Assembly: GCA_964577315.1 (NCBI GenBank)
Contig: CAZNYT010000004.1
Location: forward strand, 1 to 64,000
Source: Desulfonatronospira sp964577315
GTDB taxonomy: Bacteria; Desulfobacterota; Desulfovibrionia; Desulfovibrionales; Desulfonatronovibrionaceae
Reading direction: 5' to 3'
Length of the DNA: 64,000 nucleotides
The position numbers and the translations under genes were made by a program. Under the pieces are notes generated by a model, which saw only the letters and a list, made by a program, of their open reading frames with translations, did no database searches and was not told where the DNA came from. Shown here piece after piece: positions 8,735-18,020 of the stretch (within the stretch, counting starts at the first letter, position 1; every line of letters starts with the position of its first letter).

Positions 8735-10027
8735 TTAACACCCTGACCCGATTACTTCAACCCAAAGCTTGGAGCCTTCAAGCTTTAACGGCCTGGACTT
8801 GACCATTGAAGCGGGTAAAGATTCCTGAATACCTTCCTGGATGTGGCATTCAAAAAAGTATTCGCTCATTCCGCGGCCTGGTTTCTCCATGACCAGGTCA
8901 AGTTCCTTTTGTTGCTGCAGCCGCGAGGCAAAAGCTCTTGTTTTGGCCTGTACTAGTTCCTTGATTTCAGCGGAGCGCCTTTTTTTCTCTTTTTCCGGGA
9001 CCTTTTGCGGGTACTTGGCTGCCGGGGTGCCGGGACGAGGGGAGTAAGTAAATACATGGGCGTAGCTGAGAGGTAGGGCCTGCACTAGTTCCCGGGTTGC
9101 CAAGAACTCCTCCGGGCCTTCCCCGGGAAAGCCCACCAGAAAGTCCGCGCCCAGGGCGAAAAGGGAATAAATTTTTTGAAGTTCGTGGACGAACCAGGTT
9201 ATGTCCCCGGGATGGTAGTAGCCCCGGTGCATTTGTTTCAAAATCTTGGGGCTGCCGCTTTGTACCGCTAGATGAAAATGGGGGCAAAGCATTCGGGAAT
9301 CAGCAATGGTATTTAGTGCCTTGGAATCTAGTTGAGCCGGATCCAGGGAGCTCAGCCGGATCCGGGCCTTGCCTGCCCAGGCCGGGGCCAGGTTGTGTTC
9401 CAGGTACCGGATCAAATCCCAGAAATCGGGGTTTGTTTCCCATTCCCGGCCATATAAACCCAGATTGATTCCGCTAAGGACAACCTCGGCAAATCCCTTG
9501 GCTAAAAGCCCCTGGATTTCCTCCAGGATCTCGTCAGGGGAGCGGCTTTTGGATGCGCCCCGGGTTCTGGGGACAATACAGTACGAGCATCCCCGTATGC
9601 AGCCGTCCTGGACCTTTATTACCGGTCTGGACCGGAAGTAGTCAGTTATGCGGTAATCCTGATCCCCGAAAGAGTCCTGGTCCAGGTTTCGGGGTAGTAT
9701 ATTAGCAAGGAGGTGTTTTTTCTGGGCTTGGGGGAGAATGAAATCCACTTCTTTCGGACGGTCAAGTTCTCGGCCCAGGAACTGGGCAGCGCACCCGGTG
9801 ACAATAATCCAGGCGCGAGGGGATTTAGCCCGTACGGACCGGATAAGCCTGTTTAGATCCCGGATAGCCCTGGCTGTAACCGCACAGCTGTTGATGTATA
9901 TGTAATTGGCTTGGCCGGGGTCCTGGACCGGGAGTAGCCCCTGTTTTTGCAGAGATTCAGTCAAGGCCTGGGATTCGTACTGGTTAACCCGGCATCCCAG
10001 CGTGTTCAGATAAAAGGTTTCTTGCAT
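8735..10027 (-). CDS. mtaB: MtaB-like tRNA methylthiotransferase (radical SAM)
   Basis: Predicted to add a methylthio group to the threonylcarbamoyl-A37 of tRNA (ms2t6A). The 430 residues have an N-terminal UPF0004 domain with cluster cysteines (TLGCRVNQYES, Cys12; SCAVTARA), a radical SAM core with CX3CX2C in DGCIRGCSYC (about 139-148), and a short TRAM-like C-terminus. TLGCRVNQ rather than the MiaB pattern, together with length, favours MtaB over MiaB or RimO. It starts 7 bases after mnmA ends, making a tRNA-modification pair. Confidence 0.92.
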   Translation of the reverse strand: MQETFYLNTLGCRVNQYESQALTESLQKQGLLPVQDPGQANYIYINSCAVTARAIRDLNRLIRSVRAKSPRAWIIVTGCAAQFLGRELDRPKEVDFILPQAQKKHLLANILPRNLDQDSFGDQDYRITDYFRSRPVIKVQDGCIRGCSYCIVPRTRGASKSRSPDEILEEIQGLLAKGFAEVVLSGINLGLYGREWETNPDFWDLIRYLEHNLAPAWAGKARIRLSSLDPAQLDSKALNTIADSRMLCPHFHLAVQSGSPKILKQMHRGYYHPGDITWFVHELQKIYSLFALGADFLVGFPGEGPEEFLATRELVQALPLSYAHVFTYSPRPGTPAAKYPQKVPEKEKKRRSAEIKELVQAKTRAFASRLQQQKELDLVMEKPGRGMSEYFFECHIQEGIQESLPASMVKSRPLKLEGSKLWVEVIGSGC

Positions 10028-10033
10028 GGGAAT

Positions 10034-11080
10034 TCAACTTGGTTTCTGTTCGATGATACCTCCGGCCAAAACCCGTCCCTGGGAGGAATAGATCGCGGCA
10101 ACCTGACCCGGCGCTGGGATCTGGGGATGATCTCGGAAATGGATCCGCATGCGGGTGCCTTGTATTTCCACATTTGCGGGCTGAGGATTTTGACGGTATC
10201 TGGTTTGCACCCACAGTTCCGGGGGCCAGTACTTAAACGGAACCAGGAAGTTGACTTCCCGGGCAGAGCACTCCCAGGAACCCAGTTCATCCTTGGAGCC
10301 CACGATCAGGGTGTTGGCGGAATGGTCCTTGCCCAGGACATATAAGGGGTGGTTGTGGGCAATTCCCAGGCCGCGCCTTTGTCCCGGAGTGTAGCGCCAT
10401 AGCCCCAAGTGATACCCCAGAATCTGGCCCCGGGTATCCTTTATGGGGCCGGAACCAGGCAGATTTTTGTCCCCCACCTGCTGGGCAATAAAATCCCGGT
10501 AGTCTCCCGGAATGAAACATATCTCATTGCTTTCCTCCCGGGCTGGGGTAGGGATGTTTTTTTGACTCAAAAAGTCCGCGGTCCAAGATTTGTGCTTGTC
10601 CTGCAGGGGGAAGACCGCGCGGCGCAGACTGGTTTCAGGCACCAGGGACAAGAAGTAGCTTTGTTCCTTGTGGGGATCTTTGCCCCGCCATAACCCTGTG
10701 CCGGATGAGTCGGGCTTCACTGCAGCATAATGCCCGGTGGCCAGGTAGTCGGCACCCCATTCCCTGGCCTTTTCCAAAAGCGCTCCGAATTTGATGTTTT
10801 TATTGCACCCGGCGCATGGGTTGGGGGTTAGTCCCTGCAAATAATCCCGGATAAATGGATGAATTACGTAACTGCCAAAGGTTTGGCCCAGATCCAGCAG
10901 CAAAAGTTTCAGGCCAAGCTGGTTGCAGATCCTTTCCAGGTCATTGGAGAGTTCCCGGCTCGATTCCCTTTTCGGGAAAAAACGGGCGTGTATGGGCAAT
11001 ATTTCATGTCCGGCCTCTCGGAGCAGGATCATGCTGGCGAGGCTGTCCATGCCTCCGCTTACGGCTACAGCGATTTTCAT
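10034..11080 (-). CDS. mnmA: tRNA-specific 2-thiouridylase MnmA
   Basis: Forms 2-thiouridine at the wobble position (U34) of Lys, Glu and Gln tRNAs. The 348 residues start with the PP-loop AVSGGMDSLASM (residues 6-17), followed by the catalytic Cys in NPCAGCNK and the second catalytic Cys in SNEICFIPGDYRDF. Length is near the family norm. Sulfur could arrive through a Tus-type relay; a TusA-like protein is encoded at 59856, but no link is shown. It sits 10 bases after gatA. Confidence 0.95.
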   Translation of the reverse strand: MKIAVAVSGGMDSLASMILLREAGHEILPIHARFFPKRESSRELSNDLERICNQLGLKLLLLDLGQTFGSYVIHPFIRDYLQGLTPNPCAGCNKNIKFGALLEKAREWGADYLATGHYAAVKPDSSGTGLWRGKDPHKEQSYFLSLVPETSLRRAVFPLQDKHKSWTADFLSQKNIPTPAREESNEICFIPGDYRDFIAQQVGDKNLPGSGPIKDTRGQILGYHLGLWRYTPGQRRGLGIAHNHPLYVLGKDHSANTLIVGSKDELGSWECSAREVNFLVPFKYWPPELWVQTRYRQNPQPANVEIQGTRMRIHFRDHPQIPAPGQVAAIYSSQGRVLAGGIIEQKPS

Positions 11081-11090
11081 GCCTTAAGCT

Positions 11091-12563
11091 TTAGTTATGG
11101 TTCAGAGCACTGGGCCGGGGCAAGCTGGGCAGGGATTTCTCCAATATGTACGCGGACTGCAAAACAAGATCCTCACTGAATTCCGGTCCCATGAGCTGAA
11201 TTCCCACCGGCATTCCGGTATCTTCTCCCAGTCCGGCAGGCAAAGTCACACCCGGCAGTCCAGCCAAATTCAAGGAAGCGGTAAAGATGTCCAATAAATA
11301 CATTTGCAGGGGATCATCCACGTTCTCTCCCAAGTGCAGGGCAGTAAAGGGAACCACAGGGGCACAGATGAGATCGCACTGGCCGAAGGCCCGGGCGAAA
11401 TCCTGAGTAATTAGCCTGCGGACCTGGGCCGCTTTCTTGAAGTAGGCATCGTAATACCCGGCTGAAAGCACGTAGGTCCCGATCATTATCCGGCGCTGGA
11501 CTTCTTCACCCAATGCCCGGGACCGGCTTTTGTGATAAATATCCAAAAGCTGCTGGGCCTCCGGGTCCCGGTAACCGTATCTTACCCCGTCGAATCTGGC
11601 CAGGTTGGAGGAAGCCTCGGCCATGGCGATGATGTAGTAGGTAGCTACTGCATGCCGGACGTGAGGCAGATCTATCTCCACGATCTCTGCCCCGGCCTGA
11701 TCAGCCTTGTCTAGGGCCTGCCTGCAAACGCTGTTCACTTCCGGGCTCAGTTCCTGGGTCCAGTATTGTTGGGGCAGGCCCAAGCGCAAGCCCTTTAAAT
11801 CGCTTCTTTGGCTCAGGGCTTGCAAATAATCTGGAACGGGCTGATCTGCGGATGTGGAATCCAGGGGATCCTGGCCAGCGATAACATTGAGCATGGCTGC
11901 GCAATCTGCCACGTCCCGGGTTACAGGACCGGCCTGATCCAGGGAGGAACCAAAGGCTACCAGGCCGTATCTTGATACCCGGCCGTAGGTGGGCTTCATC
12001 CCGGTAACCCCGCAAAAGGAAGCCGGCTGTCTAATGGAACCCCCGGTGTCCGTGCCCACGGATCCCAAGGCCTGGCCAGCCGCCATGGAGGCTGCCGAGC
12101 CGCCGCTGGATCCCCCGGGGACCCTGGACAAGTCCCAGGGATTCCGGGTTTGCTTCAGGGCGGAATACTCTGTGGAGGATCCCATGGCGAATTCGTCCAT
12201 GTTGGTTTTGCCCAATATGATGGCTCCGGCCTCCCGGAGCTTTTGGACCAGGGTGGCCTGGTAAAAGGGGGTAAAGTTCTCCAGCATTCTGGAGCCGCAC
12301 GTAGTGGGAATGTCCCGGGTACAGATAACATCCTTGATGGTTATGGGAATGCCCCATAAGGGTCTGTTGGGGTCCGGGCCCTCCTGATCCATGGCTTTGG
12401 CCTGATCCACGGCCTTTTCTTCCTGGATATTCAGCAGGGCCTGGATCTTGGGCTCGGTTTCCCGGATGTTGCTAAGGCATTTTTCTACTACCTCGGCGAC
12501 CTTGATCTGCCTAGTCTGAAGCATTTCCCTACAGGCGCAAATAGAGTTCATGGGCTCCTTCAC
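11091..12563 (-). CDS. gatA: Asp/Glu-tRNA amidotransferase subunit A
   Basis: Glutaminase subunit of the GatCAB complex, releasing ammonia to amidate mischarged Glu-tRNA(Gln) or Asp-tRNA(Asn). The 490 residues show the amidase signature: catalytic Lys in PITIKDV, the GGSSGGSAAS loop, and the GTDTGGSIRQP segment with the Ser-cisSer-Lys triad. Length is normal. gatC lies 57 bases upstream; gatB is not in this window. Confidence 0.96.
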   Translation of the reverse strand: MKEPMNSICACREMLQTRQIKVAEVVEKCLSNIRETEPKIQALLNIQEEKAVDQAKAMDQEGPDPNRPLWGIPITIKDVICTRDIPTTCGSRMLENFTPFYQATLVQKLREAGAIILGKTNMDEFAMGSSTEYSALKQTRNPWDLSRVPGGSSGGSAASMAAGQALGSVGTDTGGSIRQPASFCGVTGMKPTYGRVSRYGLVAFGSSLDQAGPVTRDVADCAAMLNVIAGQDPLDSTSADQPVPDYLQALSQRSDLKGLRLGLPQQYWTQELSPEVNSVCRQALDKADQAGAEIVEIDLPHVRHAVATYYIIAMAEASSNLARFDGVRYGYRDPEAQQLLDIYHKSRSRALGEEVQRRIMIGTYVLSAGYYDAYFKKAAQVRRLITQDFARAFGQCDLICAPVVPFTALHLGENVDDPLQMYLLDIFTASLNLAGLPGVTLPAGLGEDTGMPVGIQLMGPEFSEDLVLQSAYILEKSLPSLPRPSALNHN

Positions 12564-12620
12564 CTACACCACCTTTGTAAGTTCGATCTGTTGTAAAATA
12601 TGACGAATAGTTGCGGTCTG

Positions 12621-12905
12621 TTAAATAATTCTGGGAACAATGAAGTATTCCCCGTCGTGCCGGGGGGCATTTGTTAGTATTTCCCTGCGCTGATAATCCT
12701 TTTGGGGTTCGTCCTCGCGCAAGACCGACTTGTTGCGAGAAGGGGAGTACAAGGGCTCCACTCCGGAAGTATCCACCTGGTTCAAACTATCCATATATCC
12801 GATAATGTCCTGGAACTGCCCAGCGAACTTGTCCGCTTGGGTAGAATCTAGCTCCAGCCTGGCCAAACCGGCGATCTTGATTACCCATTCCTGATCAATT
12901 TGCAT
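12621..12905 (-). CDS. gatC: Asp/Glu-tRNA amidotransferase subunit C
   Basis: A 94-residue stabilising subunit of GatCAB. It has the family's helical start (VIKIAGLARLEL), the FQDIIGYMDSLNQVDTSGVEPL core, and the C-terminal LREDEP ... APRHDGEYFIVPRII end. It begins 22 bases after the lipoprotein gene and precedes gatA. Confidence 0.95.
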   Translation of the reverse strand: MQIDQEWVIKIAGLARLELDSTQADKFAGQFQDIIGYMDSLNQVDTSGVEPLYSPSRNKSVLREDEPQKDYQRREILTNAPRHDGEYFIVPRII

Positions 12906-12927
12906 GGTCTAAGCTCCGTGTCCGGGG

Positions 12928-14889
12928 TTATTGCTCCTGCTTTTCTTCTTCTTGTTCCTGAAGCTTTTTTATCCACATATCCCTTTGATGTTTCCTGAAT
13001 TCCATAGCCCACTTTACACGATCGCTGTCCGCGGGTCGAAGTTGGTCCCGGTCCATATGAAAGACGTAAAGATCCTGAAATGCCCGGCCGCTTTCGTCCC
13101 AACGTATAGGAGCCATACTCCAGGCATCAAAATTGTTTTCTGCCAAGATTTGATTGATTTCTTCATGCTCCTGTGGAGCAGGCATGTCTCCCAGCCGTGC
13201 AGAAAAGCGGACAAAATCGTACCCTAAAGCCGTCCAGAAATTTGCCTCGCCTTGGGCGGTTTCCTCCAGTTTTTGGGCTAGTTGCCTGGACCGGGGATCC
13301 GGGTTGTAATTATTCCATCCCCCACTACTGAGTGCCAGGGAAAAGAATTGCTGTTCCAGGTTGTTCGGGGAGTGTGCCTGATACCAGAGCATGGGGCCCA
13401 AAAATACCAGGTGATCATGGTTGAAGTAGAAAAACTCCGGGATCAGGCCTTGGGCTCTAGACAAGGAGTCTGGAATAAAAACCGCCTGAAATTCCGAATC
13501 CACATTGAGCCAAGGATCCTGCAAATCAGAGGTTCCCAGGAATGAAGATACTATGTGATTCCATTGGGAGGGTTGATCCGGGGGGTAGTTTTGTACCCCC
13601 TTGATATCAACTTCCCGGTCCTGGGCTTTGTTCCAGAAGATTTCGGCATAAGTCCTTCCGAAATCCTCTTCCGGATACATTATGGCGAAATTGGTGATTT
13701 CCAGCTCCTGAATGGTTAGATCCAGCAAGGCACGGATCTGGTCCTGGGGGCTGGAAAAAAAGCGCCATCCCTCTTTGCCTTCCTCTTCCAAGGAGGGCAT
13801 AAAGGTCAAAAAGGGGACTTCTTTATGCAAGCCGTGTTCGCGAATCTCTCCCCATTTGTGTAGGGAAAGCGGGCCACCCACAAAAGAAAGGTTTTCCATT
13901 TGGCTCAACTTGTCCAGCCATCCCGGTTGATTTGTATTGATGGTTTTGACCTGGATCCGGGTATCTTGTTTTAACATTTCCCAATGGGCTTGGCCGGCAC
14001 CGCGCAGCACATCCCAGCCCACCGAGGAATGGTGGCCGCTTAGAGGCAGGGCAAGGGCTATCTTGGGAACGGGTTTTCCAAGATCGGACTCCCACTTCTC
14101 GAGCTGGGAAAGCATGGGCTCGCGATGCACCAATTCGCTTTGCCCTGCGATTTCGCGAAGTTGGGGGTGAAGGGATGTCCACAAAGAATCATCCTCTTCC
14201 AGACGTGCCTGGTAATAAGCCCACCAAAAGATATTGTGAGGGAAAACAAGCTTTTTTTCCTCCTCCATAAAGGGAACGGCTTTTTCCAATTCCTTTAGGT
14301 CCAGTTCTAAGAAACGGTTAAGGACAAATTCTTCCAGTTCCCTTTTTTGGGACTCTGTCCTGGCCTGACCATAGATTTCTTGTAGTACGGACGTGGCTTC
14401 CGGATATCTGTTGTGTTTCAGGTGGATCTCTGCCAGTTCCCGGGCTGCTGGATGGGTTAAAGCAAAGGGCTTGTCCGGGTCTGAGTACAATTCCTCCAAG
14501 TAACGGATGTAAGTGTGTTCAGGCTGGGTTTCCTTGAGGGCCCAGGAATAAACTTCATGCCATTTTTGTTTCTCCTGGATCTTAGGGTCTGCTTTTGCCC
14601 ATCTTTCCGAGGCCTGTAAGGCCATTTCAGGATCACGGTTCTCGTAGGCGCTAACTGCCAGTCTCCGTAGGGCTAGCTTTTTCTTGTCCGGCTCGAGCTC
14701 ATAATCTTCTAAAATCTGGGAATAAAGCTCCTGGCTGCGCTGGAAATCCTGGCTTTCCCAGGCGTGGGCAGCTTCTTGTTCCAATGCAGGTCTGGGTGGG
14801 TCTTCCGGGACCACTTTTTTTTCAGCGCAGGCTGAAAGAAAAACCAGGAAAAGGGCCAAAAGCAGTATGATAGGAGTATAGCGCATCAT
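12928..14889 (-). CDS. Lipoprotein with periplasmic-binding fold, LpoA/YraM-like
   Basis: A 653-residue predicted outer-membrane or periplasmic lipoprotein. The start at 14889 gives MMRYTPIILLLALFLVFLSAC, a signal peptide with lipobox LSAC, so upstream in-frame codons to 14943 are not used. Residues about 40-270 are TPR-like helices; about 290-620 form a type 1 periplasmic-binding domain (KIALALPLSG, FVGGPLS, NFAIMYPEEDFGR). This layout resembles LpoA, the activator of penicillin-binding protein PBP1A, or Leu/Ile/Val-type receptors. No transporter genes are adjacent, which favours the LpoA-like reading. It is the first gene of the minus-strand run. Confidence 0.8.
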   Translation of the reverse strand: MMRYTPIILLLALFLVFLSACAEKKVVPEDPPRPALEQEAAHAWESQDFQRSQELYSQILEDYELEPDKKKLALRRLAVSAYENRDPEMALQASERWAKADPKIQEKQKWHEVYSWALKETQPEHTYIRYLEELYSDPDKPFALTHPAARELAEIHLKHNRYPEATSVLQEIYGQARTESQKRELEEFVLNRFLELDLKELEKAVPFMEEEKKLVFPHNIFWWAYYQARLEEDDSLWTSLHPQLREIAGQSELVHREPMLSQLEKWESDLGKPVPKIALALPLSGHHSSVGWDVLRGAGQAHWEMLKQDTRIQVKTINTNQPGWLDKLSQMENLSFVGGPLSLHKWGEIREHGLHKEVPFLTFMPSLEEEGKEGWRFFSSPQDQIRALLDLTIQELEITNFAIMYPEEDFGRTYAEIFWNKAQDREVDIKGVQNYPPDQPSQWNHIVSSFLGTSDLQDPWLNVDSEFQAVFIPDSLSRAQGLIPEFFYFNHDHLVFLGPMLWYQAHSPNNLEQQFFSLALSSGGWNNYNPDPRSRQLAQKLEETAQGEANFWTALGYDFVRFSARLGDMPAPQEHEEINQILAENNFDAWSMAPIRWDESGRAFQDLYVFHMDRDQLRPADSDRVKWAMEFRKHQRDMWIKKLQEQEEEKQEQ

Positions 14890-14928
14890 AAAATCAAGGT
14901 TTAGACAGATTAGAATGTTAAATGGGAT

Positions 14929-15256
14929 GTAACTATTCACCAAATTTTTTTTGGCTCTCGCCCCTGCGGAGGAGCTTGCTATTCATATACACCGGCTCGG
15001 TGGATATGAATATTTGCTTCTCTTCTCCCAAGCTCTGCTTGCCCAGCCTGCCCCGTGTATCTTCTTCTAATACACTGGGGTGAAACCGGGTTCCCTTTCA
15101 AGGGTGCTTGCCTGGTGAAATAGACGGAGTCTCAGCGCAGCTGATTTCACCGGGTTTCACCGGGGCGCCTCTAGGGCTGACAGGCCCGGGCGTGAGATAT
15201 TCTCTTCTTTACGTAACCGGTGAATATTTTGGTAAAATATGTGGTGAATAATTGCA
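14929..15256. repeat. GTAACTATTCACC inverted-repeat element, copy 1
   Basis: About 328 bases opening with GTAACTATTCACCAAATT and closing with GGTGAATAATTGCA, inverted versions of each other. A second GGTGAATATTTTGG lies inside the right end. The interior has several hairpins, for example ATATACACCG facing CGGTGGATAT. There is no coding frame, so it is a non-autonomous element. It lies in the upstream region of the LpoA-like gene and may carry or disturb its promoter. Other copies: 20363, 24780, 27588, 36911 and 42482. Confidence 0.65.
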
Positions 15257-15263
15257 ATGGGAT

Positions 15264-15297
15264 TTAAAAAACCCGGGCCGTCAGCACGACCCGGGTT
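15264..15297 (-). terminator. Intrinsic terminator of hrcA-grpE-dnaK
   Basis: On the minus strand, AACCCGGG (15290-15297) pairs with CCCGGGTT (15270-15277), followed by a run of T, about 40 bases past the dnaK stop. Confidence 0.9.
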
Positions 15298-15333
15298 ATG
15301 ATAAGAACGTGTTTAACTCGCTGTCAAGCTAAT

Positions 15334-17256
15334 TTATTTCTTGTCGTTTACCTCGGTGTAGTCTGCATCCACTACCTCTTCATCCGCACTCTGACCGGTT
15401 TGCTGCCCGGCATCTCCCTGCGGCTGCTCTTGCCCAGCGGCCTGGCCGCTTTCGCTCTTCTGGGCGTACAGCTTTTCAGCCAGCTGGTGAGAGGCCTGGG
15501 ACAGCTCATCCGTTGCCTTGCGAATAGCTTCTTCGTCTTCGCCTTCCATGACGTCTTTGAGGGCTTGGATCTTGTTCTCTATATCCGCCTTGAGCTCCGC
15601 ATCCAGGCTGTCTCCCAGGTCCCGGATGGATTTTTCCGTGGTATAGATCAGGCTGTCCGCGTTGTTGCGGGCCTCGATAAGCCTTTGTTTCTTCTTGTCC
15701 TCTTCCGCATGGGATTCGGCTTCCTTGATGAGCCTGTTAATCTCTTCCTCGGACAAGCCGCTGGAGGAAGTGATCTGTATGGATTGCTCCTTGCCGGTGC
15801 CCAGATCCTTGGCTGATACGTTCACAAGGCCGTTGGCGTCTATATCGAAAGTGACTTCGATCTGGGGCACGCCTCTAGGCGCCGCAGGAATCCCGGTCAG
15901 CTCGAAGCGCCCCAGGGTCATGTTGTCCTGAGCCATGGGCCGTTCGCCCTGCAAGACATGGATGGACACCGAGGGCTGATTGTCCGCGGCAGTGGTAAAG
16001 ATCTGGCTCTTGCGGGTAGGTATGGTGGTGTTACGTTCGATGAGCTTGGTGAATACCCCGCCCATAGTCTCTATTCCCAGGGACAAGGGAGTTACGTCCA
16101 GAAGCAGAACGTCCTTGACATCCCCGGCAAAAATACCGCCTTGGATTGCGGCTCCCATGGCAACCACTTCGTCCGGGTTGACGCTCTTGTTGGGTTCCTT
16201 GCCGAAGAAGTCCGTGACCTTCTTCTGGACCAGGGGCATCCTGGTCATGCCGCCTACCAGAAGAACCTGATTAATATCGGATGCCTTAAGCTCAGCATCA
16301 GCCAAAGCGTCCTCGCAAGGCTTCATGGTTCTTTGTACCAGATCTTCCACCAGGCTTTCCAGCTTGCTCCTGGTGAGCTTCATCAGCATGTGTTTGGGAC
16401 CGTTTTGGTCAGCAGTGATAAAGGGGAGGTTGATCTCAGTCTCCATGGTTGTGGAGAGTTCCTTTTTGGCTTTTTCAGCTGCCTCACGCAGTCTTTGCAG
16501 AGCCATGCGGTCCGCTGAAAGGTCGATGCCGTTTTCCTTTTTGAATTCATCCACTAGGTGATTAACTATTCTCTGGTCAAAGTCCTCTCCGCCCAAAAAG
16601 GTATCTCCGTGAGTGGAGCGGACTTCCACTAGATTGTCCCCCACTTCCAGGATGGAGATGTCAAAGGTGCCTCCGCCCAGGTCGAATACAGCAATCTTTT
16701 CGTTTACATTCTTGTCCGCGCCGTAAGCCAAGGATGCGGCAGTGGGTTCGTTGATGATCCTCTTGACTTCCAGCCCGGCTATCCGGCCGGCGTCCTTGGT
16801 GGCCTGCCTCTGGCTGTCGTTAAAGTAGGCCGGAACCGTTATTACGGCTTCCTCTACTGTTTCCCCCAAGTAGGATTCAGCGTCGCTCTTTAGCTTTTGC
16901 AGGATCATGGCTGAAATTTCCGGGGGACTGTAGCTTCTGTCCCCTACCTTGACAAACGCGTCATTGTTCTTTCCGGGGACGATGTGGTAGGAGCATCGCT
17001 CCAGCCAGTTCTTGATTTCGGGATCATCGTACTGACGCCCCATGAGACGCTTTACGGAATAAACGGTGTTCTCGGGATTTGTTACCGCCTGTCTCTTGGC
17101 GATCTCACCCACCAACCGTTCCTTATCGGTAAAAGCAACAATGGACGGGGTGGTTCTGCCCCCTTCCGGGTTGCTTATACATTGGGGATCCTTCCCTTCC
17201 ATGACATAAACGCAGCAGTTAGTAGTTCCCAGGTCGATACCTATTATCTTACCCAT
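15334..17256 (-). CDS. dnaK: Chaperone DnaK (Hsp70)
   Basis: ATP-dependent chaperone. The 640 residues have the Hsp70 nucleotide-binding domain (GIDLGTTNCCVYVMEG at 5-20; IINEPTAASLAYG; FDLGGGTFDISIL), the substrate-binding domain (VLLLDVTPLSLGIETMGG), and the acidic EEVVDADYTEV tail. Full length and unbroken. Third gene of hrcA-grpE-dnaK; no dnaJ follows, the terminator coming immediately. HrcA/CIRCE control is expected from the operator at 19090. Confidence 0.98.
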   Translation of the reverse strand: MGKIIGIDLGTTNCCVYVMEGKDPQCISNPEGGRTTPSIVAFTDKERLVGEIAKRQAVTNPENTVYSVKRLMGRQYDDPEIKNWLERCSYHIVPGKNNDAFVKVGDRSYSPPEISAMILQKLKSDAESYLGETVEEAVITVPAYFNDSQRQATKDAGRIAGLEVKRIINEPTAASLAYGADKNVNEKIAVFDLGGGTFDISILEVGDNLVEVRSTHGDTFLGGEDFDQRIVNHLVDEFKKENGIDLSADRMALQRLREAAEKAKKELSTTMETEINLPFITADQNGPKHMLMKLTRSKLESLVEDLVQRTMKPCEDALADAELKASDINQVLLVGGMTRMPLVQKKVTDFFGKEPNKSVNPDEVVAMGAAIQGGIFAGDVKDVLLLDVTPLSLGIETMGGVFTKLIERNTTIPTRKSQIFTTAADNQPSVSIHVLQGERPMAQDNMTLGRFELTGIPAAPRGVPQIEVTFDIDANGLVNVSAKDLGTGKEQSIQITSSSGLSEEEINRLIKEAESHAEEDKKKQRLIEARNNADSLIYTTEKSIRDLGDSLDAELKADIENKIQALKDVMEGEDEEAIRKATDELSQASHQLAEKLYAQKSESGQAAGQEQPQGDAGQQTGQSADEEVVDADYTEVNDKK

Positions 17257-17330
17257 ATAACTCAGCCTCCTTAAATAAATCTTTATTGTTTGTTTTTCAT
17301 AAGTCTTCTAAGCGGGTTGTAAAGACGGTT

Positions 17331-17966
17331 TTAGTTGTTTTTTTCAGAAGGGGGTTTGCTGACCAATACCTTGGCCGGTCGAACTAAACGATCCTGAAGC
17401 AGATAACCCTTCTGCATTACTTGGCACACTGTGTCCGGATCCAGGTCTGCCCGCTCTTGCTGGGCCATGGCTTCGTGGTAGTTGGGGTCAAAGGGCTGGC
17501 CTACCTCACCCACTTGCTGCAGATTATTCTTGGCAAGAACCTGGTGCAGAATGTCCATGGTCATTTCCACTCCCTGAACTAGATCCTTGCAGGCTTCGTT
17601 TTTCTTGCCATGTTCCAGGGCTAGTTCCAGGTTGTCTATGACCGGGATTAGTTCCTCGATAAAGGAAGAGATGGCGTATTTGCAGTATTCTTCTTTTTCC
17701 CGTGTAATGCGTTTTTTATAGTTTTCAGAATCAGCTATGGCTTTCAAGGCCCTGCTTTTTTGTTCCTGCAACAGCTCGCAATCCGGACAAATATTTTCCT
17801 GGCAAAGGCTTTTAATGTCCTCGTCTGTCAGGGCTTGATATGCGTCCAGATCTTCAGGTGCCGTTTCATCTTGGCTTTCCTGAAAGTGTTTATCGTTGAG
17901 TTCTTGCTCCTCCCGGGAGAAGGATGTATCTTGATTCTCCTGGTGTTTTTCCTTGTTGTTGGACAT
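17331..17966 (-). CDS. grpE: Nucleotide exchange factor GrpE
   Basis: Releases ADP from DnaK. The 211 residues have an acidic disordered N-terminus, a long coiled coil (about 60-125) and the C-terminal beta domain ending in the family pattern GEVGQPFDPNYHEAMAQ ... VCQVMQKGYLLQDRLVRPAKVLVSK. Two extra Cys near 55-63 (CQENICPDC) in the coiled-coil start are not usual and may be redox-related, but this is speculation. Lies between hrcA and dnaK. Confidence 0.96.
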   Translation of the reverse strand: MSNNKEKHQENQDTSFSREEQELNDKHFQESQDETAPEDLDAYQALTDEDIKSLCQENICPDCELLQEQKSRALKAIADSENYKKRITREKEEYCKYAISSFIEELIPVIDNLELALEHGKKNEACKDLVQGVEMTMDILHQVLAKNNLQQVGEVGQPFDPNYHEAMAQQERADLDPDTVCQVMQKGYLLQDRLVRPAKVLVSKPPSEKNN

Positions 17967-18020
17967 AGAAACCCTCCATTGATTATGTTTAGCAGCAGCT
18001 GCTGCAGCGCTCGGGCTAAG

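Noticed and set aside
8711..8741. GTG at 8741 as the DUF4416 start
   Set aside because: It overlaps the mtaB stop and has no spaced ribosome site; not fully excluded.
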